From: Perca fluviatilis
Taxonomy: Eukaryota; Chordata; Actinopteri; Perciformes; Percidae
Direction of reading: 5' to 3'
Assembly: GCF_010015445.1 (NCBI RefSeq)
Contig: NC_053121.1
Location: 27,223,934-27,287,933, forward strand
Length of the DNA stretch: 64,000 nt
Part shown: piece by piece, positions 25,101 to 64,000 of the stretch
Layout of the letters: each line of letters begins with the position of its first letter
Position numbering within the stretch: position 1 is the stretch's first letter
Position numbers and translations under genes: made by a program
Notes under the pieces: generated by a model
Told to the model about the DNA's origin: nothing
Seen by the model: the letters and a program-made list of their open reading frames with translations, nothing else
Databases searched by the model: none

Positions 25101-25757
25101 GACAAGGTAATACCTTCTGTACTTTGACTTATTTGAATGCAGGACTTTTATTACAACAATAACATTATTTACACTGTATTTTTACACTGTGGTATTGCTA
25201 CTTTTACTTATTGGTAAAAGATATCTGAGTAGCATAGCCTACTTCTTCCCCCACTGTCTTCCCCAGTCTGACATAAACATTACATGACACATTACTTCTA
25301 TCTTCTGTGTGAACAGTACACTGATAAACTGCATGGTTTTGTCATGCAGGCTTCATTCAAATTCAAAAACAACGTACTCGTCTCGAGGACACATTCCCTC
25401 CTGAAATATCCTATCAAGAGGAATGATGGTTTGGCCGAGAAACACGTCAAGTCCGATAAGCACCCGGTGCATGACGGTGAGGACCAGGTCCCCGCTCCCC
25501 GGGGGGTAGGCGCTCCGGCCGCCGTCCTCCAGGATCCCGGGCAGCAGCTCGAAGCAGCACTCCTCGCTCCACTCGGGCACCTCCGCCTTCTCCACCAGCC
25601 CGGTGGTGTACTTCTCCTTCCCCACCTGCATGATGGTGTAGAGGTAGCGGCTGCCGTGCTTGCCCTTGGTTCGCAGTCCTCTCGCGCGGAGGACGGTGAC
25701 ATTCACATGAGTGGGCACCCATCGTTGATCATCGTCCAGATCTATCAGTGACATCAT
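11819..25757 (-). CDS. rab11fip5: Rab11 family-interacting protein 5 (class I FIP), complete, long form
   Basis: Class I Rab11-FIPs recruit Rab11 cargo carriers to recycling endosomes through a C2 domain and a C-terminal Rab11-binding coiled coil. Coding exons are 25378-25757, 21865-22400, 18677-19286, 15570-18029, 14074-14197 and 11819-12079. All are GT-AG and in frame, totalling 4371 nt or 1456 residues. Exon 1 encodes the C2 domain (about residues 14-126, with VNVTVLRARGL and IMQVGKEKYTTGLVEK). Exon 2 opens with EWFKLNSKAGRKEKERGE and has NNMTASMFDL. Exon 3 carries HKRAFSDEA and SSLCINGSHVYDSEP, which point to FIP5 rather than FIP1. Exon 4 is 2460 nt, with PPPLPPR motifs and three NPF tripeptides. 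Exon 6 ends with the Rab11-binding LEDYIDNLL (about residues 1430-1438). Two adjacent ATGs open the frame; the first is used here. The neighbouring sfxn5 supports the paralogue call. Confidence 0.93.
12146..12661. mobile_element. TTAA MITE, AGGAATAGTTC family, copy 2 with nested insertion
   Basis: TTAA flanks lie at 12142-12145 and 12662-12665. The left end is AGGAATAATTCCACATTTAG and the reversed right end is AGGAATAGTTTGATATTTTG. A retrotransposon-like tail (12178-12317, ending in GCGCTATATAAATAAATG and then (ATT)n) interrupts it. It lies in rab11fip5 intron 5. Confidence 0.75.
12178..12317 (+). repeat. Retrotransposon-like tail with (ATT)n, nested in a MITE
   Basis: The motif AAAGCGCTATATAAATAAATG followed by about nine ATT units is a typical LINE or SINE 3' end. 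It breaks the continuity of the surrounding TTAA MITE, so it is the younger insertion. Confidence 0.5.
13097..13178. repeat. (AAT)n-(TA)n compound microsatellite
   Basis: Eight or so AAT units run directly into about 29 TA units. The tract abuts the interspersed repeat at 13180-13526 and lies in rab11fip5 intron 5. Confidence 0.95.
13180..13526. mobile_element. Unclassified interspersed repeat with CCTTGGCGGA-type ends
   Basis: The right part reads ACATAACCTCCTTGGCGGA and is preceded by AAC-rich units. The left part holds AGTACAGACCTCCACCAAGG, so the two sides form rough inverted ends around CCAAGG(A/T)GG. I recall near-identical repeats in many fish and invertebrate genomes but cannot name the class. 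The 92-codon frame across it is not a gene. Confidence 0.5.
14038..14067. repeat. (TTATG)n pentanucleotide beside a splice donor
   Basis: Six copies of a TTATG unit end 7 bp from the exon 5 donor of rab11fip5, whose last exonic base is 14074. On the minus strand the intron begins GTACTGCACATAAC and then repeats CATAA. Confidence 0.9.
19378..19760. repeat. Interspersed repeat fragment (GGCTACATTTACA family)
   Basis: The segment opens with GGCTACATTTACATTGCTACG followed by TTTTGGTTTAAAA. It includes a GTTTAAACGGAGAT motif near 19725. I recall this start from a fish DNA-transposon family. No clear right terminus is visible, so the right border is approximate. It lies in rab11fip5 intron 2. Confidence 0.4.
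19979..20817. mobile_element. Non-autonomous DNA element with AGGGCCAAATATACG ends
   Basis: The left end AGGGCCAAATATACGTAC pairs imperfectly with the reversed right end AGGGCCAGATGTACTAAC over an 839-bp unit. The base composition is noticeably more GC-rich than the flanks. No transposase is readable, and the 69- and 75-codon frames inside have no recognisable homology. It lies in rab11fip5 intron 2. Confidence 0.6.
21245..21720 (-). mobile_element. Repeat element flanked by 11-bp direct repeats, with strong internal hairpins
   Basis: An identical ACCCAGATCCT occurs at 21234-21244 and 21721-21731. The interior holds two consecutive palindromes near 21646-21715: GCTGTGTGG/CCACACAGC, then CCAGACC...CTCCACAG with its complement. 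Similar elements are familiar from perch-like fish genomes. No coding sequence was recognised. Confidence 0.55.
22751..22802. repeat. 26-bp tandem duplication
   Basis: Two copies of a unit beginning CTGTATGAAGATTCAACCAA stand head to tail and differ only at the two bases after CCAAT. Each copy holds a CCAAT motif. It lies in rab11fip5 intron 1. Confidence 0.85.
23930..24236. repeat. Interspersed repeat copy, partner of the local duplication
   Basis: It has the GCATAATGAGTACTTCTGAC and GTTACAAGTTAC-type motifs of the repeat at 9760-10240. It ends with CCCAGTCTGACATAAA and then TTCTATCTTCTGTGTGAACA, and this ending recurs at 25262-25320. Confidence 0.5.
24690..25322. repeat. Interspersed repeat copy ending 55 bp from rab11fip5 exon 1
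   Basis: It has the ordered motifs GTACTTAAGTACAATTTTGA, TACTTTACTTGAGTATTTCC and CCATTCTGCATAAT. Its final 60 bp repeat 24169-24221. The right edge nearly reaches the exon 1 splice donor at 25377. Confidence 0.5.
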
Positions 25758-26330
25758 CTTGCACCGCTACACGAGCTGCCCGTGTGTCCTTTAATTAATC
25801 GTAGGTTCACTCAGTCTTTAGCAGTTGCTTTGGAGATCATCCCCTTTGTGTTGCGCAAGAGTCACCGTGCTGCGCAAAAAACACCTCTGCAGAATATCTC
25901 CAAAGTCCGCGGAGCCTCTGAGGGTTTACCCGAGGTCAGTCTCCAGACAGCAGACCGCGCCTGTGCTCAACTGGAAACTCCGCGTGCCATTCCCAAATCC
26001 AATCAATGCAAACCAAGTTAGGCGAGCTGCGTGCTGAAATCATCCCGTGCTCCGTAGTTACATGTGTCGAATCAGCTAGTTTACTGTTTATTGAAATCTG
26101 CTCGCCGTGCCCACGGCCCGCCCTCCTCCAGAACAGCAGGCCCGCTACAGTGAGAGAGATGCCGCAGAATTAAAGAGAAACACCCAACCGATCAGCTTTA
26201 TCATATCCGCCGACACACACATACACGCTGTATGCTGCTGCTGCTGCTGCTGCTGAGAGAGAAGAGCTCTGCATTCAGCAGTTTGGCTTTGTGTGAAACA
26301 GCAGTAAATAAAGTCACTGAAGTTTATGGG
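25758..26330 (-). promoter_or_regulatory. rab11fip5 5' UTR and promoter region
   Basis: This stretch upstream of the start codon is richer in CpG than the surrounding introns, especially 25850-26140. It contains a (CTG)8 run at 26234-26256, read as CAG repeats on the gene strand. No TATA box was evident. The start site is unknown, so the division of UTR from promoter is not resolved. Confidence 0.45.
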
Positions 26331-26639
26331 CGGAACCCTCAGTTAAAACTTATTTCATTCAAAATGTTTGGATTTCGAGAATTATTCTTTCCAACCAAAC
26401 CTCTGGGACAGTGTATCTCGCCACGTGCAAGATTGGTGCAAGCAAAAAGAATGGGACAACATTTATGACATGACATGGTGCTCTTTGGATGCTTTTATAT
26501 AGGCCTTAGTGGATCCCTCATACTGTATCTGAAGTCTCTTTCCCGAAATTCAGCCTTGGTGCAGAATTACAGCCGCTAGAGCCAGTCCCACAATGAGCTT
26601 TCCTTAGGATGTGCCATTTCTGTAGCTATTGAGGATTAT

Positions 26640-26835
26640 TATTATGACCTCATAAGGAGCAAGATTCCAGATCGGCCCATCTGAGCTTTCATTTTCTCAA
26701 AGGCAGAGCAAGATACCCAGGGCTCGGTTTACACCTATCACCATTTCTAGCCACTGGGGGACCATAGGCAGGCTGGGGGAACTCATATTAATGTTAAAAA
26801 ACCTCATAAAGTGAAATTGTTATGCCATGGGACCT
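26640..26835 (-). mobile_element. Truncated TTAA MITE (AGGTCCCATGGCAT family)
   Basis: Read on the minus strand it starts after TTAA (26836-26839) with AGGTCCCATGGCATAACAAT. It continues through TTTATGAGGTTTTTTAACAT and fades near a GACCTCATAAGGAGCAAG motif at 26645. I recall this start from a common fish MITE. The other terminus is missing. The rest of 26331-27720 shows nothing recognisable. Confidence 0.5.
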
Positions 26836-27724
26836 TTAAATAATAAGCCTTAAAAAGAGAGGTTAATTGAATAATTAAATTGATTGAAAATGAAAAATGC
26901 TAACCTTAAGGCTGATCAATCATTTTAATGTTGTTATTTAATGGACACAATTCAGTGTTTCACTTTCGTGGACAGACCTGTGCATTCATTTTAAAACTAC
27001 AGTAAACTGTAGTCCTTTAAAGCTATTGGCTGGAGAACTTTTGGACTTCATCAGGTTACTGTCATCCTTGCAGCTACAACCCCACCTGGTGGCGATCAGT
27101 GACAGTTCAGTGTGAGGGAAATCAGTACAAGAGCAATAAGGTAAGAGAGCTAATACAAATATTGAAGACTCCCAGGTGGAGATGCTATAGTCACATCCTG
27201 CTATTTGTTTCTGAACTAATAAAACCTATCAGCCACCATCTGATCCAATGAATATCTGCTGTAACACTGAGACAGCCTCAATTTCAAATTCCCCAGCATT
27301 TTGGCAAATATTAAAAAATCAAATAGTATTTTTTTCTGAAGGGGGAGTCACTCACATGCATTTGTTTGGACAGTTGCATATTGCATTTTTAGTGATTGAA
27401 GAGAGGATGTCCTTTGTCTTTTTCTACCACAGCCCCCACCTTCAATAGCTGCAATATTCAGTAAACACACATTGTGTTTGTATACCATCTTAAATTCATT
27501 AGGCACCTTTAGTTATTAGGTCAATAGTGTTATAAAACTTTGAGATATTGTGGGGAGGGTGTTGCTATTTTTCTTTTTTCTTAGTCGAGAGGAGGATCCA
27601 AAGGAAATATGACTACTACTGTATTAAACCTAATGTTCAGCCTCCGCTCCACACAACAGTCATTTTCAAAAAGGCCCTTAAGGGCTATGGATTTCTGTAT
27701 TTATGTTAAATCACCAGCAGATGT

Positions 27725-28049
27725 TGTCTTATACACAGTGGAGCAAAGTAACTTAATACATTTTCTCAAGCAAAGTTTTGACGTACTTGTACTTATTATT
27801 TCCATTCCATTATTTCAGTATTTCCATTACCTCATACCTCTACTCCACAACATGTATCTGACAGCTTTACTTTGCAGATTAAGATTTTACATACAAAACA
27901 TATGATTAATTTAAAAAAGAATAAGAAGCAGTGCTGTATTCAAATATCCAGCATCTTATAAAATAGTTCAAATGAGCACCACCTCCACCACATATAACAT
28001 GAAAATGTTTCTTATTGGTTAATACATCAGTATATTCTATAATATATTC

Positions 28050-28090
<41 letters not shown>

Positions 28091-28140
28091 CCTCCAATTG
28101 TTACTTTGTATCAAATGTGAGTGGAAACATTTAAAATAGG
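27725..28140. repeat. Interspersed repeat copy with (TA)n tract
   Basis: A diverged copy of the ACTTGAGT-type repeat (TGACGTACTTGTACTTATTA, CCATTACCTCATACCTCTAC) is followed by a TA microsatellite at 28052-28089. Confidence 0.45.
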
Positions 28141-28558
28141 CACTATATGCCATATTTACTCAAGTGAGTCAACACATATTTTTAACTAGCCAATGCATCA
28201 CATGGAGTCATAGATTTGATGCTATTTAATAACAAATAATAAAACTTTACTGTAAATAAACACGTTTGTCCTGTTTGAACTGATCTTTCTTACTTTTTTT
28301 TAATAAAAAAATGTCTAGAATAATGCCATTTTTGACAAGTTTGCACTTTAAACAGTAGATACATAGATATTCATCAATGCAAGCTTTCAGCTTCAGTGCT
28401 TATTGTATTTATTATAAATAAAAAACAACAGAAGCTATTAGATTTGTAAAAATCCTACTGATGTTTCACAGTGTTGATAACAGCCACTTTGAGGGAGTAA
28501 ATACAAATAAATGCTCACATTCAGAACAGCAACACAACAACAGAATCCAACTGTTTAA

Positions 28559-29071
28559 AGTGCTCATATTATGCTTTTTGCCGTTTTCCCTTTCCTTTAT
28601 TGTGTTATATCTTTTTTGTACATGTAATAGGCTTCCAAAGTGAAAAAGCCCAAAGTCCACCCCAAAGGGAGTTACTATCTCCAACAGAAAACACTGTTCA
28701 CAAACTGCTCCAAACAGCTCTATTGTAGTCCAGCCTTTACTTCCATGACGAACGTGCGTCACTTTGTAACACACGTTATAATGCTCACCTAGCTGCTAGC
28801 GTGGCACGCCCTCATGCTCTGCTTCTGATTAGCTAGCAGTGCTTACCTAGGTACTGCGCATGTGCAACTCCCAAAAAAGATGGAACAGAAGTGTGATGCC
28901 TCACTCTGTAGCTAAAACAGAGAGCTCAACATACAGGGTGAAAAGAGGAGCTGCAGCAATGTGCAGTACAACAAAAATATGTTGTTTTTTGAAAATTAAA
29001 CCATGTAAACCTATCCTGATATAACCTCGAAATACAATTATGAACCTGAAAATGAGCATAATATGAACACT
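28559..29071. mobile_element. TTAA-flanked MITE (AGTGCTCATATTATGC family)
   Basis: TTAA lies at 28555-28558 and 29072-29075. The left end AGTGCTCATATTATGCT pairs with the reversed right end AGTGTTCATATTATGCTCAT. Its AGTG terminus and TTAA target match those of the hairpin element at 7460-8340, so the same transposase class may mobilise both. It lies between rab11fip5 and the bend4 3' end. Confidence 0.8.
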
Positions 29072-29685
29072 TTAAGGTTTCTGTGGCACTTTTCTACTTG
29101 GCTTTTAAAGAGAGAGACGTGGTATTTCAAGAACACCTCACATAATACTGTACTTTATATTACACATTTACACAGCACTGTCGACGTGGCAAACTGACCT
29201 AATAAATCTGGTACATTCAAAACGTAGAAAACGGTGTCATGACGTGAAGTGATTGAGGACCAAATAAAATAAAAACAAAGTCAAAGAAGAATGGTTAAAT
29301 ACTGTTCAAGGGCTTCTCCCTGTGGGACGGCTGTAGCCACAACGAGACACGTAAAAGTGCAAATAAGAAAGAAGTGCTCCACTTGGGCCAGCAACCCACA
29401 TTGTGATTACGTGACTGATAACACACTTGACTTGAATCAAGTTTAAGGCATTATTATATGGCATCATTAATTCATCCGGAGTCAAAAAGTCTTCTCACTG
29501 ATGAAAAACTAAATAAGATAGAATGTAATAAATGTAAATGCAGTTGAAGACTTCTTGCAACAGGATGAATAAAATAATCTATGACAAGAGCAAAGAAAGT
29601 GCAGAAATTAGCATAAAATAGAAACAATCTTCTTGGTGTTTATCCACTGTGTTGTTGTTTTTTTTTTTTTTCTGCAAATCTGCAT

Positions 29686-29691
29686 TTTATT
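29686..29691 (-). terminator. Candidate bend4 polyadenylation signal
   Basis: A minus-strand AATAAA lies about 860 bp beyond the bend4 stop codon. A run of 14 A on that strand (29658-29671) starts 14 bases further on. Other candidates exist further left, for example near 28386, so the choice is tentative. The interval 29692-30553 is the inferred 3' UTR and shows no other feature. Confidence 0.35.
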
Positions 29692-30553
29692 CATTAGAAT
29701 GCCTTCATTTAATGGGAAAAAGATCAGCATTATATCGCTGCCATATAGGCCTACAGCATTTCAAACAAATTTAGGAGACCTATTGTAAACCAGATGTAAG
29801 TTGCCAGTTGCATATCTTGAAATCTGCTGCAGGAAGTTCAAAACAGATCAGCCTTGACCGAAACGTCTTTCAACCCAAGGCATTTAAGCCCATTGGGAAG
29901 ACTTTGAATGCACTTTTTCTTTTTTTATAACTTGACACATCTGAAGTGATTCAAATTAAGAAAAGAAGAAAAACAAGTGCAACACTACAGGTAACAAAAC
30001 ATGACTTTCTTAGAGGCACTCCTATTGAAGGCTTGCGCTTCGCCAATGACGCAGAATTTGGCAGAAAATTATGAAATGCTACTTTCCGTGATGGAGGGCG
30101 CAATGTCAGTGATGGATGCAATAAGTCTCTAACTTGGGTGACATTTACAAAAACAGCTTCCTGATGACATTAAGGTAAGCGTTTAAATTGAAAAAATAAA
30201 ACTCAAATGGGACTCCAACCCAAAAACACAAAACAAAAACAATTCCATTGATAGTGACACAGCTGCTCAAAACAGCAAACCATAGAAAAAAGTAGCAAGT
30301 GGAAGACTGAAATTTTACTGAAGAGTCAAATATTGACTAAAACAAACAAACAAAAAAATTGTAGGTATAAAAATGGCAAAACAGCTACAAACTATTCAAA
30401 CTGCTTCAGCAAGACTGGAGTTATATTCTGTATGATAAACTTCTTCTGGAATGTTTTCTTCACTGTGTAAAGTGACAGGTTCAGGTCAGTGTTTTGGGAT
30501 ATGTTGTTGTACAGCTACATTTCCGGCATTTGTCTTTAATTTCTCCTCTAACT

Positions 30554-43355
<12,802 letters not shown>

Positions 43356-44002
43356 CTAGGCTCCCAGCAGGGGAAGTAGAGGGAATACAAGATTTGTACA
43401 TGGTTGGCTGTGAGCCTGCGAGGACAAACACACTACAACACAGCTGCTGGTGTTTGGGTGGAAGGCCTGGGCCGACTGAACAGACACAGAGAGCGCGACA
43501 GAAGGACAAGGGGATAAAGTGGGACAATGCTGCGTGGCCTGAGGCGCTTCCCCCTTCTGCATCACAGGACACATCAGAGTTCAACAGACCTGTTAGAGGC
43601 AGCAACAGTTTTGAATCTTGTGCACTTTTATTTTATACTGTAAACAGACCTCATTAGCCTTATATTTTATTTTTTTATACGGGCTGCTTTTCAAGGTGAC
43701 ATCTTACAATACAGACTAAAATCTTACACATTTATCACAAACCTTCCTCAAGAAACAAAAAAACTGAAATACTGCACAGGCCGGCACCGACACTGTAACT
43801 CTGAGCATTGTTTCATTTTTAGAAATAGATGTTGGAAACCAGGGAAATATTGTTTTTTGACAATCGCAAGGACCTCTGAAAGAGGGGAGGACTTGATACA
43901 CAAAAGGACATTTTTATTTAGGAGGAAATGGACTTTTATAAGATGTTGTACAGGCATTATACCCAGAGTAGGGTTGTCATATTGATTCCCTAATTTACAG
44001 CA

Positions 44003-44008
44003 AATAAA
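44003..44008 (+). terminator. shisa3 polyadenylation signal
   Basis: AATAAA lies 648 bp after the shisa3 stop codon and is followed by a GT-rich stretch (TGTTGTCTCTCAG). The interval 43356-44002 is the inferred 3' UTR. This is a short UTR for a developmental regulator, but no competing signal stands out nearby. Confidence 0.6.
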
Positions 44009-44232
44009 ATGTTGTCTCTCAGTACCTTCTGTGCACGGATACACGTGAAGTCTGTTAAATGATATTTTTGTGCTCAGAAAGAAGCCTCATCATCACTCAG
44101 ACAAAAAAGGAAACCGGAGCGGTCGGGCCTGCACAGCAGCTCACTACCTGTCGCTCATTCTTGCGCCAGACTTCACAGCAGGAATGCGGCGCTGAGATCA
44201 GTCATTGTCAGTGTTCAATGAGCATGGCATGG

Positions 44233-44722
44233 TCACAGCGTTAAAAACAACTCGCCCCAGAAATAGAGGTTTAGGTTGCACCAACAGGTATAGCAAAATC
44301 TCCACAAAGACTGTTCTGTTCTCCAGTTATCTGACTGTGAAATAGGCTTGGCAATCAGTGTGTCATGAAACCTGTTCAGTCTGAGGATGTCTGCTGCAGC
44401 TTTCAAGTCAGTGCTGTTATCACCGGACTGTTCAATCACAAAATACGGCTTACTTGACAGATTTCAGCGTCAACTTCTTCAGGTCTTGTTCATACTCATG
44501 GCGGTCAGGTCGAGCTTCAATTCTCACATTCCTCGCTCTGCTTATAAAAAGAAAATACAAGTTGTGAACAAGTTTTGATGACATTTCCAAAATCTTTTGG
44601 ATAGGTATAACGTTTTTATATCTTCGCCAGGCCTCGAAAGTTTCCAGTTTCTTTTCCAAGTTAGAGTCCTGATTATTACTCATGCTGAAGGCCTTTACTT
44701 TATTCTGTCTCACAGATTTCAC
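44233..44722 (-). other. Unrecognised minus-strand reading frames (possible decayed exon or retrocopy)
   Basis: Two adjacent frames, 44450-44722 (90 codons) and 44233-44439 (68 codons), have unusually mixed, non-repetitive composition, for example NVRIEARPDRHEYEQDLKKL and then ADILRLNRFHDTLIAKPISQ. They sit on the same strand, 11 bp apart, out of frame with each other. A good acceptor (TTTTTATAAGCAG) precedes the first motif and an AAGTAAGC donor-like site follows it. I recognise no family. It could be chance, an old exon, or a pseudogene. Confidence 0.2.
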
Positions 44723-45224
44723 AGAAATTTAAACATTTTTCTGGGTCCGAAACTTCTGAAAACATTCTTGTCATAACAAAATCCATCAAGTATTTAGGCG
44801 ATCACAGACTGTTAACAGTGTACGATAGCGATGCTACCGTTTGTATTCTGGTTGTGTGATAATGAACTAAATATAGTGATGAAAACACACTAAGACAATA
44901 ACTTCTCGATTACCAATCGGCTGGAGATTGCACCAAGACAGGAAACGCACCCCTCGAATTCCCCAGCAGTGTATTCGTCACAGATGTTAGCACTGACCAT
45001 GATTTCTTATCAAAAATGTGCCTTTTTGGCATTATTTCTTTGTCAGCAGATCAGGTTGACATATTGCAGTAATGGAACAAGAAGAATCAAATGCAAAATA
45101 TACGTAGATACACCATCTGCTTGAAATTACTTCTGATTGACTTCTTGAACCAACTTCAGTTTATTTGGCTACACTGTAAACAGATGAACCAGTTTTTCTT
45201 CCATTATAGTTTTGGCAAACTAGC

Positions 45225-45385
45225 TTTTTTTTTTTGAAGATATTTTTAGACATTTTATGCTTTACTTGGATACTGTAGTGACAGAGAGAGGGAAGACCTG
45301 CAGCAAAGGGCCCTGGGACACCAATGCTGTGGTAGTAAGGAATCAGCCGTTCTGGTAAGTGCTCTACCCAGTGAGCGGTTCATAA
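45225..45385 (-). mobile_element. Degenerate tRNA-derived SINE-like element
   Basis: On the minus strand the segment begins with a tRNA-like head, CTCACTGGGTAGAGCACTTA, resembling an A box. It continues to GGGCCCTTTGCTGCAGGTCT and a TGTCACTACAGTATCC part typical of a fish SINE. The B box is degraded. It lies in the shisa3-atp8a1 spacer. Confidence 0.5.
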
Positions 45386-45695
45386 AAAAACAAAACAAAA
45401 AAAAGTGATTTTTTTTTTTCTTCTTGATTTATTGTTTGGTCTATAAAATGTAACTTGAGTCACTTAGAATTAATCTGGGTGTTTATCTACATGAACAGAT
45501 TACTGTGTGATTGGGATCGCAGACAGTGTGAGGTCGACTAAATGCAAACTGATGTTTTTCCCTGCCTTTTCCTGTTTAGGTTCCCACTGTACCGTTTGTC
45601 GCCACACACCAGCACAAGACGACAGTGATTTCAAACCTGCAAATACACAGAATAATGAGCAATGATGTTCACATTGTTCCTCCATGATTGTAAAG

Positions 45696-45701
45696 TTTAT
45701 T
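45696..45701 (-). terminator. Candidate atp8a1 polyadenylation signal
   Basis: A minus-strand AATAAA lies 2.5 kb beyond the atp8a1 stop codon. Others occur further left (near 45160 and 45424). The choice is tentative. Confidence 0.35.
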
Positions 45702-63347
<17,646 letters not shown>

Positions 63348-64000
63348 CTGCAAAAAAATAGGGGAGAAGGATGGAGGGGAAGGAGGAGGAGGAAAAGAGG
63401 GGTGGGGGGGTTGGAGGCGGCAGGAGATTCAAAGAAGAGAGAGGGAGACAGAGAGAAGAAAAAAGCATGAGAAAAGGGTGTGGGGAGCTCCAGCCTCCCA
63501 AGTGACCCCTGACCTGGGCCCTTTGTGCCAGCCCAGCGCTAGGCTAAGTGGCGGTTTTGTCGGGGCCTCCTCGCTCAATGGCCACCCTGCTGACAGACAC
63601 GTTGTATATTCTTGGTGTGTGTTATGTGGGGGGGGGGGGCTACTGAGTGTGTGTTCGAGCAGTGAAAGGCAAGTGGACAACATCAGTGAGCAGTTTTTTT
63701 AACTTCTAGTTTGTTTTTTTAAGTTTACGCCATATTTAACAGAATCAAAGAAAAACAGCATTGAGCATAAGAAGCTGAAATACATATCCTCGCCTCGACG
63801 TTAAGAACATTATACAACATTAATATATGTGCTGCTAGTATGAGGGCTTCCTCTCATTACATTTCATTAGGCTTCGGCCCTTTCATGCGAGAATTTTAAC
63901 TGGTGTAGAAATAAATGACAGGAGAGTTTAAACAAGCAGAAATCAGTTTAGAAACACACAGGGAGACTGACAAACCTGACAGAGATTAAACTGTTTTCAT

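Overview
This window is vertebrate nuclear DNA, almost certainly from a ray-finned (teleost) fish and probably a spiny-rayed one. The evidence is GT-AG spliced genes whose predicted proteins match vertebrate families over their full length, compact introns, abundant (CA)n microsatellites, and many short TIR elements of the types common in teleosts. No prokaryotic operon, CRISPR array, phage or novel multi-gene system was seen.

Five protein-coding genes are supported exon by exon, and every junction listed keeps the reading frame. (1) sfxn5, minus strand, 509-9075: first nine coding exons, with the 3' part lying beyond the left edge. (2) rab11fip5, minus, 11819-25757: six coding exons, complete, 1456 codons, including one 2460-nt exon. 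(3) bend4, minus, 30554-38024: five coding exons, complete, 545 aa. (4) shisa3, plus, 40412-43355: two coding exons, complete, 281 aa. (5) atp8a1, minus, 48237-63347: last eight coding exons, with the 5' part lying beyond the right edge.

Layout: sfxn5 and rab11fip5 are tandem on the minus strand, as in human 2p13. bend4 (minus), shisa3 (plus) and atp8a1 (minus) follow with the order and orientation of human 4p13. The window therefore contains a junction between two ancestral synteny blocks, between about 25.8 and 29.7 kb. bend4 and shisa3 are head to head with only 2.4 kb between start codons, and shisa3 and atp8a1 are convergent. The genes do not form one pathway. Their expected roles are mitochondrial amino-acid transport (sfxn5), Rab11 recycling-endosome traffic (rab11fip5), BEN-domain transcriptional regulation (bend4), ER retention of Wnt/FGF receptors (shisa3) and phosphatidylserine flipping (atp8a1).

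Introns and spacers are rich in mobile elements. The clearest are a three-layer nest in sfxn5 intron 1 (a small MITE carrying a hAT element with an 8-bp target duplication and an 881-bp TTAA-flanked hairpin), several TTAA-flanked MITE families, and long CA tracts. The most testable observations are the symmetric giant cassette exon with NPF motifs in rab11fip5, a (TG)n tract running into a splice acceptor of atp8a1, and a perfect inverted pair of ZNF143-like sites upstream of sfxn5. Repeat family names are from memory and were not checked against a library.
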